The notes under the pieces were generated by a model, which did no database searches, had not been told where the DNA came from, and saw nothing but the letters and a program-made list of their open reading frames with translations. Below, in pieces: positions 35,691 to 47,759 of a stretch of DNA of 64,000 nt (the first letter of the stretch is position 1; every line of letters begins with the position of its first letter). The translations under genes and the position numbers were made by a program. Origin of the DNA: Cepaea nemoralis (taxonomy: Eukaryota > Mollusca > Gastropoda > Stylommatophora > Helicidae); the NCBI GenBank assembly GCA_014155875.1, contig JACEFZ010021391.1, positions 204,316 to 268,315 of the forward strand, given 5' to 3'.

Positions 35691-37625
35691 AATTGAGCAA
35701 AGAACTGACATCATTGCACTCATGACGTTCCCATATACGCTCCGTCCCCTCGTTCAACAGTCACCGATGAGTCACACTACTAATCATTCCCACCGCAATC
35801 TGATTAAATGTTCTCTTTGTCTTCCCTCTCAGTTTTGAGATTCTACCAGAACCCCTGCCCATCCCCCGCAATCTCATACTTTCTACAGACGAGTTCTCAA
35901 TATGTTCTCCCAATTTCTCCACCTGGTCCCACCGGCGCACAACCACCTCCTCCTTGTCCATAAGTAATTTACCACCAAGGGGTGCATTCCCTGCCAGCCT
36001 ATCATCCTGTTCATTCCCCCGCCAGGGCAAAACATGGCCAGGGCAAAACATTCATAAATTCTCACAATAGGTGACCTCTGAAGAGAGGTGAGCCATTCCA
36101 CACGAAACATTCCTTACTAAGCATACTCCTTGAGTCCGTGATGAAGACAATGTGTGTTGCAGTGGTCTCCTCTAACCAGCGGAATGCCACTGTGACTGCG
36201 TCCACCTCCATTCTCATGCTGGAGGTTGTAGCCTCATATGCCAGACTCTCTTTTTTATTTAGAATCTTCCATTAGCCTTCGCTGTGAAACCCCATCCACT
36301 CCGTCTGTTTCTAACTACAGACCCATCGGTATATATTACTATGTCACCTTGATGTGTCTTACTCTGGATCAGTTGTTTCACCTCAAACTCTGTGCGGCCC
36401 GCTGCCATTCTCTGCACTCACGACCCAGTGTTATCATTACATTGTGCCAGTCCGACATGTCATCCGGAACTTCAACCCACTCTTTTCCACAATTGATAGT
36501 CTCTAGATCAGTGGTTCTCAACCGGTTGGGAATCCCCCCCCCCCCAGGGGGGAATTTTAGGGTTTTCACAGTGGGGGGGGGGGGGGGGGGGGGATGAAGA
36601 CCATTTCAAAATCGCGTTAATACAAGAACCGATTACTTGATATTGTTTTTCCCTTCATACTTTACAGTTATGTACTCTCATCCTTCTAAAATTCATTTTA
36701 TAAAGTAAGTAGACCCACAAATCATGTTTTATGTGGATGTCTAGACTTGTTTTAGTATATGCTATTAAATTTACCTTCCATTTTTACGTATACTGTGTAG
36801 GGGTGGGGGATTTTTAGATAGGAAATATGAAAGGGGGGGATGACGTTCTGAAAATACGGTGAAGGGGGGCACGGGCCAAATTTTTGATATGAAAAAGGGG
36901 GGGGGGGAGGAATGACATTCTGAAAATATGGTGAAGGGGGGCACGGGCCAAAAAAGGTTGAGAACCACTGCTCTAGATCAAACACTGACGTATAGATATT
37001 TCTGCCCGTGCCATCCAGGACCTTTCCCTTACCAGTATCCATGGCTTCATGCAGGGGGTGATCTCTATCTGCAGCAACTCTCATGTACCATTTGCTGCCA
37101 TCGCTCTCAATGCAGTAAATCCCCTACCAGCCTTCACCACCTACCCTCCACATGATCCTTAAAAGACATACACCTGTCAAAGGTAATACCCAATTACTTC
37201 AATTTACTCTCTCTATTAATAGGACATCCATTCAATAGAATACATCGGACATCTGCATTCACAATCTGGATATCCAGTTAGAACCACACAACCGATGCCT
37301 TGTTTGGGTTTATAACTGCCCCTGTGCCCCTGCACCACACCACCACCCTGTTTACTGCCATCTGTAAGTCTGCAGCCAAACTCTCTCCGTCTCTTCTCTG
37401 TCTGTACACCAGCAAATCATCTGCAAATGTCAAGATTCTACCAACAGCTGGTGACTCAATAGCTGCGACTTTGCTGGTGTAGACATTAAAGAGCACTGAG
37501 GACGTGACAGATCCCTGTGGCAGGGGTCAGAAGTCCAGGAACCCATGCGCAGTGCAACCTTACGCTCATAAAGAACTGCCGTAACCCATCTGACAAGGCA
37601 AGGGCAGATATCCATGTCCAACAGA
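35680..37625 (-). pseudogene. LINE with RT and RNase H, split by a hAT MITE
   Basis: Minus strand, from 37,620: RT palm region VTAVLYERKVALRMGSWTSD, then ILTFADDLLVYRQRRDG (FADD in place of YADD) at about 37,420 and RVAADRDHPLHEAMDTGKGK at 37,080. The MITE follows at 36,970-36,509. Past it, CGKEWVEVPDDMSDWHN continues the same protein, then an RNase H start (YTDGSVV-like at about 36,320) and its end HVLPWRGNEQDDRLAGNAPL at about 36,030. The 3' end is an (ACTCA)n-type repeat on the coding strand at about 35,675-35,700. Several frameshifts are present. It is related to, but distinct from, the 15.8-kb element. Confidence 0.8.
36509..36970 (+). mobile_element. hAT-type MITE, copy 2, with intact termini
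   Basis: 462 bp, CAGTGGTTCTCAACC at the left and GGTTGAGAACCACTG at the right, perfect over 15 bp. The 8-bp target duplication CTCTAGAT (36,501-36,508 and 36,971-36,978) is perfect. Full-length relative of 357-821. It inserted into the RT-RNase H LINE, whose reading resumes on each side. C and G runs at 36,534-36,546 and 36,574-36,592 have expanded. Confidence 0.95.
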
Positions 37626-37639
37626 GTTTATATCAATTG

Positions 37640-38110
37640 CAACGAGAAAAAGAGCGTTGAGGTGCTACATAGAACCTGTACTTTTGTATGGATGTGAAGC
37701 GTGGGCAATGAGCAGACAAGCTGAAAAACATCTGATGGCTGTAGAAATGTGGTTTCTGAGGAAAATGCAACGAATACCATGGACAGACAGAAAAACCAAT
37801 GACTAAATCCTACAAGAAACAGATGAAAACCGTAAACTGATTAGAGAAATTAGACGTAGAGAGTCAACACTTTTGGACACGTTATGAGAATAAATACATT
37901 GGAGAACTTGGTGACAACTGGCAAGCTTGAGGTGTAAAGAACAAGGGGAAGTCAGAGAAGTAAATACGTGGATGGCTTGGCCATGTGGTATGGTCAAGAC
38001 AAGAACACAGAGCTGATCCACGACTCTGGTGATCATGTGAGCTGGCGAAATATGACCGCCCACGCTTATCGGCATGATACATGATGATGATGATGGTGAT
38101 GAGTGTGTAC
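37640..38110 (+). pseudogene. LINE C-terminus with (GAT)n tail
   Basis: LLYGCEAWAMSRQAEKHLMA, then VEMWFLRKMQRIPWTDRKTN. The frame is then broken down to the CATGATGATGATGATGG tail at 38,080. It matches 12,545-12,960 (minus) and 11,226-11,600 (plus). Confidence 0.7.
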
Positions 38111-38248
38111 TTGTATCTTTACTTCTATGAGTACCAATCAATACATGGATATATATTTATGTTTCTGAGCTTAAAAGGAGGCCTGATACAATTTCTAAAA
38201 GATCTATATCTGCATCCTTCTCTTCTTGATACGACAAATTAAACAAAC

Positions 38249-38690
38249 GTGTATCTGATTTTATGTTCCCTTATTTCATTTGGAAATGTAAATGAACAAA
38301 TTAGAAAGAACTTAGAAGCAACAGAGATGTGGTTTGTGAGACGAATGTTGCGAATTTCTTGGACTGCCAGAATAACTAACAACAATTGCCTGAAAGAGGT
38401 TAATGAAATTAGAACACTATATACAACAATAAGAAAGAAACAAACAGCTTTCTTTGGTCATGTGATGAGAAGAGAGGCATTAGAGAACATCGTGACAACT
38501 GGAAAGATCGAGGGGAAGAGAGGCAGAGGGAGACCAAGAGAAATGATGCTGGACGGATTGAGACGGTGGTGTGGCGGAATATCAGCAGCAGAGTTGATCC
38601 AGAACACCAAAGACCGAGATCTGTGTAGAGCCATGAACGCCTACGCCAGCTGGCAGGGCACTTGCTGATGATATTTCATTTGGTCTTTCA
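38249..38690 (+). pseudogene. LINE C-terminus, best-preserved copy
   Basis: An unbroken 139-codon frame carries NEQIRKNLEATEMWFVRRML, the HVMRREALENIVTTGKIEGK block, RGRGRPREMMLDGLRRWCGG, and LCRAMNAYASWQGTC just before a remnant of the GATGAT tail. It is 5'-truncated, so inactive. It is the reference for the copies at 28.9 and 42.9 kb. Confidence 0.8.
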
Positions 38691-38699
38691 TTAAACACA

Positions 38700-39357
38700 T
38701 ACACACTCATTTTATATTACCGCAGACACCTCTCACAATAATCAAAACAAAACAAAAAAAAAAAGAAAGAAAGAAAGAAACAACAACAAACGAACAAATT
38801 AATACATATCCGAGCCACTAGACAATACTTTTCTTTTCTTCATTAGTAGCAATGATAGTACACAAGCGTTAATCACATGTATGATCGAATGTTCAAGAGT
38901 AGGAATGATAGTGCACATGCGTTACTTACATGTATTAGGTCATTAGAGGACTGATAGTTTTTTGTTTTTGTTTTTTTCGCATATCCTATTTCAGGACATC
39001 GCTGTCAACACCAGCATTTTACCGCTGTTTTTGATTTCTTGGCAAGATTATTCTCGGTAGTTTGCCATTGCTTTCTGAGCGGCCGGCTCACATATCCCGT
39101 AAGTAACAGGCTCGGCAAGAACCGCTACAGATTCTCGCGCAGCTGCGTTTGCTCACGTGGATAACCGGGATTACGGAGAAAGGACTGATTGTATACACGC
39201 GTTAAATACATGTATGATTGAATGCTTATTAGTAGAAATGATATTGTGCACATTTCAAATACATCTGTGGTCGTATATGTGTGCATAAAGCGAAATGTAA
39301 ACTATATAAATACGAATGCTACTGTTTGATATATTTTCATTACTGAATTATCCGTAG
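38700..39357 (-). mobile_element. SINE, family D, at 38,985-39,190 in otherwise empty DNA
   Basis: The minus strand carries GAAAGCAATGGCAAACTACC, CTTGCCAAGAA, then GTTGACAGCGATGTCCTG. The rest of the interval is AT-rich with an (AAAG)n patch at 38,760-38,785. Confidence 0.55.
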
Positions 39358-39511
39358 AGCTGCGAGAACCCGAAAGAAGCAAACGAGTCAGTCTTCAAGG
39401 AAATACAAAAAGCTTGCAACGGGAAGACAGAGTGCGAAGTTTCAGAGATTGGTGACTGGCTCTGTAGGGTCCATGCATGTATTGGCGTAGACTTCACATG
39501 TAACAGTGCTG
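39358..39511 (+). CDS. exon: C-terminal half of an SUEL-type lectin-like domain
   Basis: The region between acceptor ...TTATCCGTAG and donor GTAAGT (39,512) is open in one frame for 51 codons. It carries six cysteines (residues 2, 20, 26, 36, 41, 48). CENPKEANESVFKEIQKACN, GKTECEV and IGVDFTCN fit the end of the galactose/rhamnose-binding lectin fold (typical pattern AC-GK--C-V ... C ... V-Y-C), which binds sugars outside the cell. The exon ends in phase 1. The N-terminal half of the domain was not found in the window. GC content and codon use are higher than in the AT-rich surroundings. The next exon is probably at 48.74 kb. Domain assignment is by motif only. Confidence 0.6.
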
Positions 39512-39984
39512 GTAAGTCTGGTATGTCATCTCTGCTAGTATTATTGTATTATGATTGTGACCATTACAGGGCAGTAACAAGGTGAAGGTAATCCCATAGC
39601 AGATCCTGCTGTTGGAATGTGAAGTGTTAGGCTTTCACATATTCTAGGCCACGACATATGAGGCAGGTGAACAGTTCCCTTCATCGTCGCTTTTCCTGCC
39701 CAGTCATTTACCAGAAAATGTGTCTCCTACCTATTTGTATTAGATTGAGTCGACTTCAGAGCTGTACTGGTTGGAAAAAATACTTCCGCCTCTGATGGGG
39801 ATTTAACTCAAATCACTGTCTTGTCAGACAATAGCACTAGCGACTATACTACTGAGGCTCCTACAAGATATTGTCTATCATATTTACCGATGCAGTCGGT
39901 TAATGGATGCAATGTTTCTGTGTGCACCAAGATCATTTGTTACTAGTGCATTCTACTTTAAAGTATAAACATCTTAAAGTAAAG
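39512..39984. other. intron, no recognised feature
   Basis: Starts with a strong donor. It contains no ORF or repeat that I can identify. Confidence 0.35.
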
Positions 39985-40230
39985 TCTCCGTGGCGAAGTA
40001 GTCAAGCCGTCTGCCTTGCGCTCCGAAGGTTGTGGGTTCGATTTCGGCTATATCTATCAGTTCACGGGTGCATTTTTCTCTGAGACTCCTGGGGTCGTCG
40101 CTGGAGCTACGGAGGTCGTGCTTTGTGCGACGCTTTCGGCAGGCCGCCCTGTGGAAAGAGACCGAGTCATATGGGATAAAACTAGGTGCAATGAAGTCAA
40201 GCCTCTCGACTTTTAAGACTTTTTGAAGAC
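39985..40230 (+). mobile_element. tRNA-derived SINE, family A, copy 3
   Basis: AGTCTCCGTGGCGAAGTAGT, GTGGGTTCGATTTCGG, TCTGAGACTCC, GGGGTCGTCGCTGGAGC, TGTGGAAAGAGACCGAG, then CATATGGGATAAAACTAGG. Same orientation as copy 2. AAAGTATA precedes and follows at 39,960 and about 40,234 and may be the target duplication. Confidence 0.85.
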
Positions 40231-40640
40231 TATAAAGTATATTTACATTAGAAAAACTAACCACCATAGAATACTGCGTGTGACTATTATACTATTTATA
40301 CTCGTATAAGGATGTGGAAATCAAAGACAAATCACTATATTATATTTTCCCATGTCATTTTGTAATCGCTAGTGCACATGCGCGCAGACTGCTCGGACCT
40401 CACTACTTCTGCATTGGGGTATTGCTTAAGAACCAGTTTGTTTCCTGAAATAAGGTGTTCCTTTGTCCGTACTCTTTCATCCACTTTATTACAAAATGCC
40501 CGTTATTTAATTACTTTACATCGTGTGAGCGTGCGTGGTGTGTGTACCTACATGCCTGTGTATGTGCTTGCGTGCGTGTGTGTAATTGTGTATCAGGTGA
40601 ACGCACCTTTATCGTACTCATGAATTAGTGGTAGATGATG

Positions 40641-40844
40641 CTAGTGTCATCATTGAAACATATTGTCAGGTCAAGTTATTTAGTCCGCGGGCTACCATGA
40701 GGTGTCGAACATTTCACTCCGTCTCCACTCACGCTTCTCAACCTAGTGTCATCATTGAAACATATTGTCAGGTCAAGTTATTTAGTCCGCGGGCTACCAT
40801 GAGGTGTCGAACATTTCACTCCGTCTCGACTCACGCTTCTCAAC
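40641..40844. repeat. recent perfect-length tandem duplication, 102 bp x 2
   Basis: Units 40,641-40,742 and 40,743-40,844 differ by one base (GTCTCCACTC versus GTCTCGACTC). Because 102 is divisible by three, an ORF of 76 codons repeats a 34-residue block. No other copy or domain supports it as a gene. Confidence 0.95.
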
Positions 40845-40859
40845 TGTTAATAACGTAAA

Positions 40860-41030
40860 TAAACACACATAGTATTGTTTGGCCTCACAGAAGGAGAAGA
40901 AGGAAGTAGAGACTAGAGGACGCACTAGAAAACAAAATTTGAAAGCTATAGTTACCGACCGGAATTCGAACCCGTCACCTCCAAATGGCGACAGCGCCTC
41001 GGTGCATGAATAAGTGTACTTCGACTAGGC
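40860..41030 (-). mobile_element. tRNA-like SINE, family E, copy 2
   Basis: Minus strand GAGGCGCTGTCGCC, GACGGGTTCGAATTCCGG (B box), then AACTATAGCTTTCAA, parallel to 35,090-35,200. Confidence 0.5.
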
Positions 41031-41534
41031 CAGTGTTTCCCAACCTTTTTTGTGCCATGCCCCAACTTAAGCCTTTCTAAAATTCATATTGCCCCCCTCC
41101 CCCGCCCCACGCCCCCCCCCCCCCCCCCCTCAACATATACATTATTTTTAATATTCAAAAATTGAAATGTTCACTAAAGAAACTTGAATGATAGGTTTTA
41201 GGAAGAAATCACTAGGTAATTATTGAGCAAACACAGTAAGTAAATTGTCAAAACATATAATGGAGAACTGAAATTCAAGTACAAAATAATTTTAATGAAA
41301 GATTTTTCTATATTATTTTAATTATTAGTAATTATTTATTATTTAAATTTAGTGAGATCCTTGCGCTTGATGCTTGCTGCAAAGAGATCTTATGTCAGGT
41401 TCCAATTTAGTTAACGTCAGTCTCAAGTCTCCCCGTTTTGTTATATTCAGCCGATTTCTTCCATTTTCGAATTGCCCCTCTTAACAGTCAAATTGCCCTC
41501 CTGTGGGGCGTGGGCCCCACGTTGGGAAACACTG
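41031..41534. mobile_element. hAT-type MITE, second family
   Basis: Starts CAGTGTTTCCCAACCTTTTT and ends GTTGGGAAACACTG. These are inverted and typical of hAT-derived MITEs. Flanking 8-mers GACTAGGC (41,023-41,030) and GACTAGAC (41,535-41,542) match at 7 of 8 positions. The interior is AT-rich, with a C run at 41,112-41,128, and non-coding. Confidence 0.92.
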
Positions 41535-41769
41535 GACTAGACACTCTAAAAAAGTGTCTTCATTAGTCATGTCTATCATACATATGAACCTATAACTATG
41601 AAATACGGACAGAATTCGTATCAAACCATTGAGATAGCACCATAGGTCTCATAATTTATATTAAACCAGCATAGAACTATGTGTGTTCATTTATGTAACT
41701 GTCTAAGTAGCCTCAACGGGGTCCCCATTGATTTCTGATCACTGTTAATAACCTATTCTTTGTCATTTG

Positions 41770-42000
41770 TATGGACGAGAGCCCCTGGAACACAATGGCT
41801 AGACGCTCGACTACCGTACCGGTGGTCGTGGGTTCCTGATCCGCATCAGGGGGTTTTAAGTTTTTGAAATTGACCCAGGCTCCCGGGTTCACACAGCAAG
41901 CAATGGCAAACTACTGAAAATAAACTTGCCAAGAATCACAAGCAGCCAAAACATGCTGAGTTGACTGCGAAGTCCTGTAAAGGATATGCAACTAACTTTG
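41770..42000 (+). mobile_element. tRNA-derived SINE, family D, fullest copy
   Basis: AATGGCTAGACGCTCGACTA (A-box-like) is followed by GTCGTGGGTTCCTGATCC (B-box-like). The body is GCAATGGCAAACTACTGAAA, CTTGCCAAGAATC, then TGAGTTGACTGCGAAGTCCT. It shares the AATGGCAAACTAC/CTTGCCAAGAA block with the 5' part of the LINE at 51.5 kb. Confidence 0.65.
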
Positions 42001-42929
42001 TCCTTTGCAGGACGTTGTTATCAAACAGGTAGTTTTCTATGCAAGCGTACGTAAGTTCGGTAGTTTGCATTGCTTTCTGGGCGATAAGTTCATGTTAAAG
42101 TCCAAGTGACCGTGTAGGGAACGATCCGCCCAACCCGGCCATCAGCTGGGCGGAAGTTCCAGCGCATGCGCATTTAGCCCAGAGACCGACCATTACTGCA
42201 CTTTTGTTGACGGTCATAGTGTGAAAACCAAATTCCCGCCAGATAGGGTGTAGTGGCAAGACTAGAGAACACAATGACCTACACATTAGATAACCATCTT
42301 AAAGATTAACCCTAAATGTGAAACGTTCGGTTTGGAGTGATCTTCACAGCCTGAGTCAATTTGGTGGCCACGAGAGGAAATATGTAGCCAGCTTGCGGAT
42401 GAGCAGGTGAACAAGTTAATCTTTTTAATGACAGCGCAGAAGAAAGTTATTGGGAAATTATTCAAACAAGGAGAAGAAAGCGAGACTGGCACAGTTGGGA
42501 CTGCCAAGGTAATTTACAACAATTTTCTGGAAGAAGCTAATTAAAGTAAACAAAATATATTTCCTTCTTTATTTCTGTCTTCTTTGTGTCCTTCACTGAT
42601 CTATGCCTTTAGGCGTTGCAGGTTTGTTTGATGATTGGTCGCTGGGTATGCTGAGATGTTGTGGATTTTTAAGGTGTTGGTGACTCCGTCGATCCATCAT
42701 TTTCGTTGTATTCCCTTGCTTATTGGTGCTTCCATGTTCATACTGTTTGCTCTTGTTGCTGGCGACATTGGATTCATTCTCACTAGGTGCCGAACCAGTT
42801 AAATCTTTGTCTATCAATGAATTTACCAACTAGTGTTGCTCCAAGTGTTTTATAAATCTCCTCTTTCTAATATGATCCTTTCTTGATTTTTTTCCTGCTG
42901 CTTATGTATACAACGATAAGGAAAAGACA
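42001..42929. other. no certain feature
   Basis: A 67-base stretch at 42,443-42,509 is flanked by a good acceptor and a donor, but all three frames are open and phases do not fit neighbouring candidate exons. Short ORFs elsewhere are unsupported. Confidence 0.3.
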
Positions 42930-43155
42930 GTGTTCTGTTGTTATATAATGAGAAGAGGGGCATTAGGAAACGTAAAGATCAGTAGCAGAAGAGCCACAGG
43001 CGAACCAATGGACATTATGCTGAATGGACTGAAACGGTAGAATGGAGTAATAGTATCTACAGAATTGATCGAGAACACCAGAGCTCAAATCTGTGAAGAG
43101 ACATGAACCCCAGCGTCATGTGGCATGCCACATCATGATGATAATGATATCTTAC
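42930..43155 (+). pseudogene. LINE C-terminal relic with (GAT)n tail
   Basis: ATGAGAAGAGGGGCATTAGG, ATTGATCGAGAACACCAGAG, then CATCATGATGATAATGAT tail, parallel to the ends at 29.4 and 38.6 kb. The coding frame is lost. Confidence 0.65.
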
Positions 43156-43189
43156 GCTGTGAGCAGCAACATTGCTCGTATTCCATTTT

Positions 43190-43560
43190 AATAGTTGTTC
43201 ACATCGTGTCCCGTAATCTAAATGAACAGGCAGACAGATTGGCTGGTGCCGCATCATAAGGGGTGATGTGATGCATAATAAGGCAGATGTGGTGAAGGCT
43301 CTCTGGGCGCAAGCAAATAATGCAGAAGAACAGATGGACTATCATGGTCTAGAGAGAGTGCAGCAGCAAAGGTTGGTCAGAGGATCTGGTCGACAGTCGT
43401 CACTCAGAGGTAAAGCAAGACGGACATATAATCAGATTGCAACGAGCCCTATTAGTATTGGAACTCTTCGCTTGCTGTTGAAGATGAGGACTGGGTGCAT
43501 ATGAGAATGCCCAGAGTGCAATGATGTCGGTTCTTGACTCAACTCAACTCAACTCATGTC
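43190..43560 (+). pseudogene. LINE RNase H end with (ACTCA)n tail
   Basis: NEQADRLAGAAS is the RNase H C-terminus. It is followed by KADVVKALWAQANN and RGSGRQSSLRGKARRTYNQI, then ECPECNDVGS and the ACTCAACTCAACTCAACTCA tail at 43,534-43,555. Same family as 35,680-37,625. Confidence 0.75.
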
Positions 43561-43739
43561 CAGTTGACATGTGATGGAATATTCATTTGAGCATCGATCT
43601 ACAGCAATGAGCATCAAATTACCAATAATGACCTCCCATTTAGTCCAACAATGGCTTGTGGCTGTGTTTTATTTTTAGCACCTACATCAAGTTATGTTGA
43701 CTGTTTCTCCTATTTCATGGTTATTATTGTGATGTTTGT

Positions 43740-44600
<861 letters not shown>

Positions 44601-45084
44601 GTGCAACCATTCAAGTATAGTGTGTGTTTATTTATATTTGTGCATTTTAGAGCGTGTGTCTGTGTGTTAACATTGTGGGCAAGTCGTTTCTTTCATCGTG
44701 GATCGTCAGACGTATACTTGAATATGTTTAAAGAAAGCAGAGTCAACATATAATCACGGAGAGGACCCTCCAATGACTACATTAAGGCATAAGAACGGGA
44801 TGAGAAGAATGTAAAGATGAAAAAATAAGAGAAATGAAGACAAACAAATATTTTTGCTACTTATCTCAAAATTGCGGACTGTGATGAGTCGTCAGGAAGG
44901 GCCTTGAAAGAACCATTCAAAGGAAATTCTGCAGGCAGAGATGATTCTATCTTCATAACTGCCAGAAACTGGGAAGCGGAAAAGTTAAGTCAACCCAGCC
45001 AGTGGCTAAAATTACTCAGTGTTATTTGAAAACCAGTGGAGAACATCGGACTGAACTAGCTAGCGTATGTTAAACTAAGTGATA
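44601..45084. other. no recognised feature
   Basis: No ORF or repeat match was established between the two LINE fragments. Confidence 0.3.
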
Positions 45085-45765
45085 TGGGTTTTGGAGTTGT
45101 CATTTACACAGATGGGTCTGTCGTTCGACCAGGGAGAAGTTCGTGGACTTTATGGCTCAGGCCGGAGGAAGAATTGTGAAGGAAGAGTCTGGTGTTTTTG
45201 CTTTGACCACAAGTAGCCTGGCTATGGAAGTCATGGCAGTAAGTAAAGCAATAACATGGCTCGAGACACAGACATTCACTAGGGCATGTTTCCTTAGTGA
45301 CTCAATGAGTATGCTCAAGAAGATAAAGATAGGGTGGATCTGAAGAGAGTGGTTGCTGTCTCTGGAGCATTCTCGGCTGACAAAGATTACCTTCATTTTC
45401 GTGCCAGAGGAGGCTGGTGTATAGGAAATGAACAGGCTGACAAGCTTGCAGGTAAGGCTACCGTGGAAAGGCGGGCGAGCCATGGACCAGGCTGATATTT
45501 CGAATGCTCTACAAGAAGTAAGTCGTTTGCGAGAACCAAGTGATGACTGTGAATCTACAAACATGGTCAGGATGCGAGAACAGGAAATTAAAAGTGGTGT
45601 GGCCAAACAAGAACACTACGCAGGAAGCCAAATAAGATTAATAAACCAACACAGAACTGGGGTCGCTATCCGCTACACGTTGCGGGATTTACTGAGGATG
45701 GGATCCGAGCAATTATGGACTGAATGGTTCGATGTGCAATGAAGATGATCTGTTGACTAACTAAC
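45085..45765 (+). pseudogene. LINE RNase H domain, truncated copy of the 15.8-kb family
   Basis: VIYTDGSVVRPGRSSW, AGGRIVKEESGVFALTTSSL, MEVMAVSKAITWLETQTFTR and FLSDSMSMLKKIKI give three RNase H acidic positions. After frame breaks, GNEQADKLAG follows, then QHRTGVAIRYTLRDLL. Closing (CTAA)n tail at about 45,753-45,765. The RT part is missing: a 5'-truncated insertion. Confidence 0.8.
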
Positions 45766-46059
45766 TTGGGGACGCAAATTATAAGTACCTCGGAAGTCGG
45801 AGTGGGTTCGCTTGATGGCGAGGGATACTGTTAATATGGAAAGCTAATCCACACGCTAATCACTCCAGTGCATAAGAAGTAGTAACAAGTGTAAGTTAAA
45901 GTCAAGATGATGATGAGTGTTACGCGTGTTTTTTTCCCATAAAGGAGACATTATGATGATTATTGTGACTGTTAGTAATGATTGCTTAGCCGCACTTGAT
46001 ACAGTCTGTATATAACCGAAATTTGCTACATCCCACATATGTTTTTTTTTAAATTATCA
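45766..46059. other. no recognised feature
   Basis: Short GAT and T runs only. Confidence 0.3.
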
Positions 46060-47307
46060 TCGTCATTCGCACTTGCGGAGCGCTATCAAGAACAAGTCAT
46101 CTGAACAGTTCAAGAAGCCTGATAAGGGGGAGAAAATGGCACGTTGCAAGAAAAATACCAGTAGACATCCGACTTATCAGATGATCAGCGTGGAAGCCAT
46201 CAAAACCTTGAAGAAGTCGACAGGAGAGAACCTGCATATGAGCTGCAGCAAAGAACTTAAACCTACAGATACTACTGAAGCTGCCAAAAGGAAAACCGAC
46301 GACAACCCACCACGGAGAAGAGCCAAGACAGCTGAGAAGAAGAGTGAGGCGAAAGACACCAGAGCCGGCAACACCGACTCACAGGCGACCAGATGGGTTG
46401 TCAAACGTATCCAAGTGGAGCAGACAGATGAACAAATCCTGAAGCAGTTACAAAGGGAGAATCTCCATATCCGAATCTGAAGTGCGGAAGCGGATTCTGA
46501 CGTACTCCAAGATACCTACTACTCTAACCGTGTAACAACTGAGGATAGCGAGATACCGACGACAGGTATCGATAAACAAGAAGAAAAAACAGCTGAAAAG
46601 GTTCATGCCGAGAATCACTCAATGTTCAAATGCCAGATGCCGGTCACAGCAGAACAACTTGCCGCTGTAAGACAGCGATCTGTCGATGCTGTGCCGAGCA
46701 CCATGCATTCAAAGGAATTCCGCTGCTGAACAGGACAAGGACTTCCGAACCTCCAACGTCAACGAAAAGTTTGCCGACTGCCTTGGAAGCATGGAGCAAG
46801 ATATCTGGGCTGTCCGTACCTCAAAGATATAGATATATCTTAAAGACCGTCATAACTACAAAGACACCATACAAGTAAGCATTGCGGAGGTGCGAAACAG
46901 CAAAAGGCATCTCACGAAATCAGGATTGACAAGCTGAAGAAGCAAGTCAAAGCACTTCTGACGCCGACTCCGACCGCAACAATGAACAACTGGTGGCGGA
47001 CATGAAAAGAAATCCAGCACAGCATCCAACAAGAGATTCAGCACATGGCACAAATGAAAAAGGAAAACGAAGAAGTCCTAAAAAGCCATCAAGACACAGA
47101 GAGAGAACTGCTAAAAGCCGAAAGGGAACATTTCCAAAAGCAACAAGCAAAAGCCACGCAAAAAAACCGCAGAGAAGCCGCAAGCATAAGCCACGCAAAA
47201 AAACCGTAGAGAAGCCGCAAGCTGAGCAAAACCATAGACCAGCGATAAACTCCAAGACGAACCCATATTCAATGACGAACAAGTTCAAGGGGAAACCAGT
47301 CTTCAAC

Positions 47308-47342
<35 letters not shown>

Positions 47343-47745
47343 GAGAGAGAGGAGAGAGAGAGAGAGGGGGGGGGTCGACGAAGAATCGAGTGATTGGTAG
47401 CTCAGATTAGATTGTTCTCGGGCCGACCACAAAACAAGGAAACGAAAGCAAGCAAACCAAAGCACGATGGATTGCATCCTAGCAAAACAGACGAGCCAGA
47501 AGTCAACACTGAACAAAGAAACCGCCAGAGGAGATGGGCACAAATGATAACTGGCCGACCAATCCCTCAGCTGACGTCACAGACACAAACGCTTACATAA
47601 CCAGTCCGAGTTAGGACTCATTCCTAAGAGCGCACAGACAGAAACAGGATTAAAACCCACAAAAACCACGGACCTCAACTCTAACTAAGGTTGAAGAAGC
47701 AGGTTTAAACGAGGCCTAATTTGGAATTTTTGTTTCTGAATCAAG
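46060..47745 (+). mobile_element. ORF1-like mobile element, copy B
   Basis: Paralogue of 2,232-4,020. The best frame (46,073-46,480; natural start MARCKKNTSRHPTYQMIS at 46,136) is basic and hydrophilic with RWVVKRIQVEQTDEQILKQL. After a stop, frames continue with SMFKCQMPVTAEQLAAVRQR and a Gln/Lys/Glu coiled-coil stretch (about 47,040-47,160). A (GA)n microsatellite at 47,310-47,366 interrupts the sequence, then the shared CAGCTGACGTCAC end and an AAGCAAGC-type tail. It resembles the first ORF of a LINE or a gag-like gene. No RT was found attached. Confidence 0.6.
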
Positions 47746-47759
47746 CAAGCAAGCCCTTA

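Noticed and set aside
42443..42509. 67-base exon with acceptor TTTTTAATGACAG and donor GTAATT
   Set aside because: All three frames are open, the peptide is unremarkable, and the phase does not fit the exons at 39.4 and 48.7 kb.
46177..46404. Minus-strand hydrophobic frame in the ORF1-like element
   Set aside because: Antisense shadow of the Lys/Arg/Glu-rich coding strand; it would give a false membrane-protein signal.
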